A stretch of DNA of 7,082 bases. Origin: an uncultured Oscillospiraceae bacterium (lineage in GTDB: Bacteria > Bacillota > Clostridia > Oscillospirales > Acutalibacteraceae). The position numbers and the translations under genes are program-made. Positions 5,253 through 7,082 of the stretch are shown in pieces (position 1 is the first letter of the stretch; each line of letters opens with the position of its first letter). The stretch is taken from NCBI GenBank assembly GCA_905193585.1, contig CAJJPG010000094.1:1-7082 (forward strand), written 5' to 3'. Below the pieces are notes generated by a model. It worked only from the letters and a program-made list of their open reading frames with translations. It was not told the origin of the DNA and did no database searches.

Positions 5253-7082
5253 CTAAATTACCCCGCGGTAGTAAAGACCGCGGGTGTATTTTTCGCAGGG
5301 GGCGCCGCCGTTTATATACGCGTTTATAATTTCTTCCGTCTGCGCGGCTGTTTCGTTGGTAAAATAAAGGGTCAGAAAATCAAGCGGGGCGAGTTCTGCT
5401 TTTCGGTCTGCAAGCCATACGGGCACCGAATTCAGCATTTCGGAATAGGTTTTTCCGCACTGTATGGGAAAAATCACCCCTTTGCGGTCGGTAACCGTGC
5501 CCCTGCCGCCGCACTCTTTGCAGCTTTTGCCGTTTTTAACCGGGCAGCACCTGTAAAGCATAAGCGGCAGCTTACCGTAGGCTATAATACCTGTCGGCAC
5601 GGGTGATGAAAGTCTTGAAATATCGCTTAAAAGCATTTCGCACGAAAGCGTTATTTCATCGGCGCCCATATTGCGCGCCTCTTCGGCGCTTGCCGAATTA
5701 TATATGTTAAGCCCTATATCGGCAATTACCGAAAAGCCGCAGTCAAGCGCTATATTTACCGCCGCGATATTTCCGCAAAGCGCCTTTGTAAAGCCGTGCT
5801 TTTTAAACAGCTCAAGACGTTTTTTAACGTATTCCTCGTTTGCGGTTATTCGCGGCAGCTCTGCAACCGCCGAAATTCCCGCCGGTATTTCCGGCGGCTC
5901 GTTTTCTATGGGGAATATTATTTTGCTTATACCCGCAAGGCTTTCGGGTAATTGCTCACGGCGGGAAAAGCGGGCGTACAGCTTTTGCGGCTTTGCAGCC
6001 CGCTTGGTATTTTCAGCCGTATAAGCCGATATAGGCGGACATTCTCTTTTAATTTCCGCCCGTGCCGAATCTAATTTTTCGGCGGCGGCTCTGCGCAGGG
6101 AATTTATTTCGGCGGCGGGAACGAACAGCCCATTATCGCATATAGCGTCAATTTTTTCGGGCAAATAGGGGGTTGAGCCGAATTTATCAATCGCGGCTTT
6201 CAGTCTTTCGGCGGTAACGGGTTTATTCTGCGCCGATTGCGGTATTTCGCCCTCGGCGGTTACGGTATTTTTGCCGTCGCTTAAAGTAAGGCGCAGGGGA
6301 GTATTGCTTTTCACGGTCATCGCCGCTGAAATTTTAACGCTTTGCCTTTCGGCGCGGTAAAGCCCGTGAAGAGAGGCAAATGCCGCGTCCGCCGCGGTAA
6401 CGTCGTCCTTTGTGCGTATGCCGAACATATCTCGGTTTAAATTTTCGGTATAATAGCCGTCGGTAAAGCCCGAACGCGAGAAGACGTTTTTCAAAAGATT
6501 TTCAATATCCTGCGGCACATAGCCCATATCGCGCGCGGCATATGCCGCGGCAGTAGCGGCGGCGACATATTCGGGGCGTTTCATTCGCCCCTCAATTTTA
6601 AATGAGTTAACGCCTATATTTTGCAGCTCCGATAAGTGATTGAGCAAGGATAAATCCTTAAGGCTTAAATCGTGCCCTGTGCCGCCCGTAACGGAAAAGG
6701 GAAGACGGCAGGGCCCCGCGCATAAACCCCTGTTTCCGCTGCGCGAGCCTAAAAACGCCGAAAGCCTGCACTGCCCCGAAACAGACATACATAAAGCGCC
6801 GTGCACAAACACCTCAGTTTCAAGCCCCAGCTCTTCCGCCCTGCGGCAGAAAATTTTAAGCTCCGAAAGCGACATTTCGCGCGCGGCTACCACCCGCTTG
6901 AAGCCTGCTTTTTTAAGGTACGGCAAGGCGGAGGGCGATATAACCGACATTTGCGTAGAGGCGTGGAGCGAAAGCCCGGGAACAGCCGTTTTTAAAATGT
7001 GCGCCAGACCTATATCCTGAATTATAACGCCGTCAATACCGGCAAGATACGCCGCCCGTGCAAGCTCGCAGGCGGCACCGAT
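5253..7082 (-). CDS. U32-family protein with DUF3656, RlhA/TrhP-like, 5' end missing
   Basis: The frame is open from the right edge to TAG at 5253-5255: 609 residues plus stop. An internal ATG at 6950 is not the start, because upstream codons give DGVIIQDIGLAHILKTAVPG and LHASTQM, conserved U32 sequence. The missing part is probably about 80 residues with the usual N-terminal barrel strand. Fragment residues 98-125 hold four cysteines (98, 105, 121, 125) in the CMSVSGQC...GLCAGPC pattern linked to an iron-sulfur cluster, then SFKIEGRMKRPEYV (161-174). A DUF3656-like region spans about 245-345. A C-terminal barrel-like half follows, with a second cysteine group (512, 513, 521, 524, 542) before and after DRKGVIFPI. 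Though annotated as collagenase-like peptidases, studied relatives (RlhA, TrhP, UbiU/V) are prephenate- or iron-sulfur-linked hydroxylation factors. The long DUF3656 form is nearest RlhA, which makes 5-hydroxycytidine in 23S rRNA; the exact substrate here is inference. It is convergent with the exporter, 13 bp from its stop. Confidence 0.88.
   Translation of the reverse strand: MGAACELARAAYLAGIDGVIIQDIGLAHILKTAVPGLSLHASTQMSVISPSALPYLKKAGFKRVVAAREMSLSELKIFCRRAEELGLETEVFVHGALCMSVSGQCRLSAFLGSRSGNRGLCAGPCRLPFSVTGGTGHDLSLKDLSLLNHLSELQNIGVNSFKIEGRMKRPEYVAAATAAAYAARDMGYVPQDIENLLKNVFSRSGFTDGYYTENLNRDMFGIRTKDDVTAADAAFASLHGLYRAERQSVKISAAMTVKSNTPLRLTLSDGKNTVTAEGEIPQSAQNKPVTAERLKAAIDKFGSTPYLPEKIDAICDNGLFVPAAEINSLRRAAAEKLDSARAEIKRECPPISAYTAENTKRAAKPQKLYARFSRREQLPESLAGISKIIFPIENEPPEIPAGISAVAELPRITANEEYVKKRLELFKKHGFTKALCGNIAAVNIALDCGFSVIADIGLNIYNSASAEEARNMGADEITLSCEMLLSDISRLSSPVPTGIIAYGKLPLMLYRCCPVKNGKSCKECGGRGTVTDRKGVIFPIQCGKTYSEMLNSVPVWLADRKAELAPLDFLTLYFTNETAAQTEEIINAYINGGAPCEKYTRGLYYRGVI
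5262..5293 (+). terminator. Intrinsic terminator of the exporter operon
   Basis: CCCGCGGT (5262-5269) pairs perfectly with ACCGCGGG (5277-5284) around a 7-nt loop, followed by TGTATTTTT (5285-5293). The stem starts 22 nt after the exporter stop. It lies inside the last codons of the convergent U32 gene, where it encodes part of TRGLYYRG. On the minus strand the same stem is followed by an interrupted T-poor tract, so it should terminate mainly plus-strand transcription. Confidence 0.75.

Noticed and set aside
5253..6950. Treating the ATG at 6950 as the start of the U32 gene.
   Set aside because: The frame stays open to the window edge and the upstream 44 codons encode conserved U32 sequence (VIIQDIGLA, LHASTQM), so the gene is cut by the window.

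Overview
The window looks like a metagenome-type contig from an anaerobic member of the Clostridia, most likely the Ruminococcaceae/Oscillospiraceae. The reasons are Gram-positive style ribosome-binding sites and sigma-A promoters, TTG and GTG starts, moderate G+C, a YveK/CpsC-type capsule chain-length protein, a bifunctional NAD(P)HX repair enzyme next to a LolA-like lipoprotein, and a long U32/DUF3656 protein. The taxonomic call is inference from gene types, not from a marker gene.

Layout. Positions 1-552 (minus) hold the start of a Wzz/YveK polysaccharide co-polymerase that runs off the left edge. It has its own promoter (584-612), and its last visible bases closely resemble an Illumina adapter. 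Positions 689-3183 (minus) are a tight three-gene operon: a two-helix membrane protein of unknown function, then nnr (NAD(P)H-hydrate epimerase/dehydratase), then a small lipoprotein, with gaps of 13 and 16 nt. Positions 3304-5239 (plus) are a two-gene operon, a PqqD-like RiPP recognition element followed after 1 nt by an ABC exporter. Positions 5253-7082 (minus) are the 3' part of a U32-family RNA-hydroxylase-like protein, convergent with the exporter and open at the right edge.

The most interesting part is the plus-strand PqqD-like/ABC pair. It is a stand-alone peptide-binding module coupled to a peptidase-less exporter, with no precursor or modifying enzyme in view, sitting alone between minus-strand genes of household type. 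It fires from an intergenic region in which two divergent sigma-A-type promoters appear to share one palindromic -35 hexamer (3241-3246), so the two operons may be mutually exclusive at the level of RNA polymerase binding. The exporter terminator lies inside the 3' coding end of the convergent U32 gene.

No tRNA, rRNA, CRISPR array, insertion sequence or origin was seen. There is no gene-free stretch longer than 136 bases.
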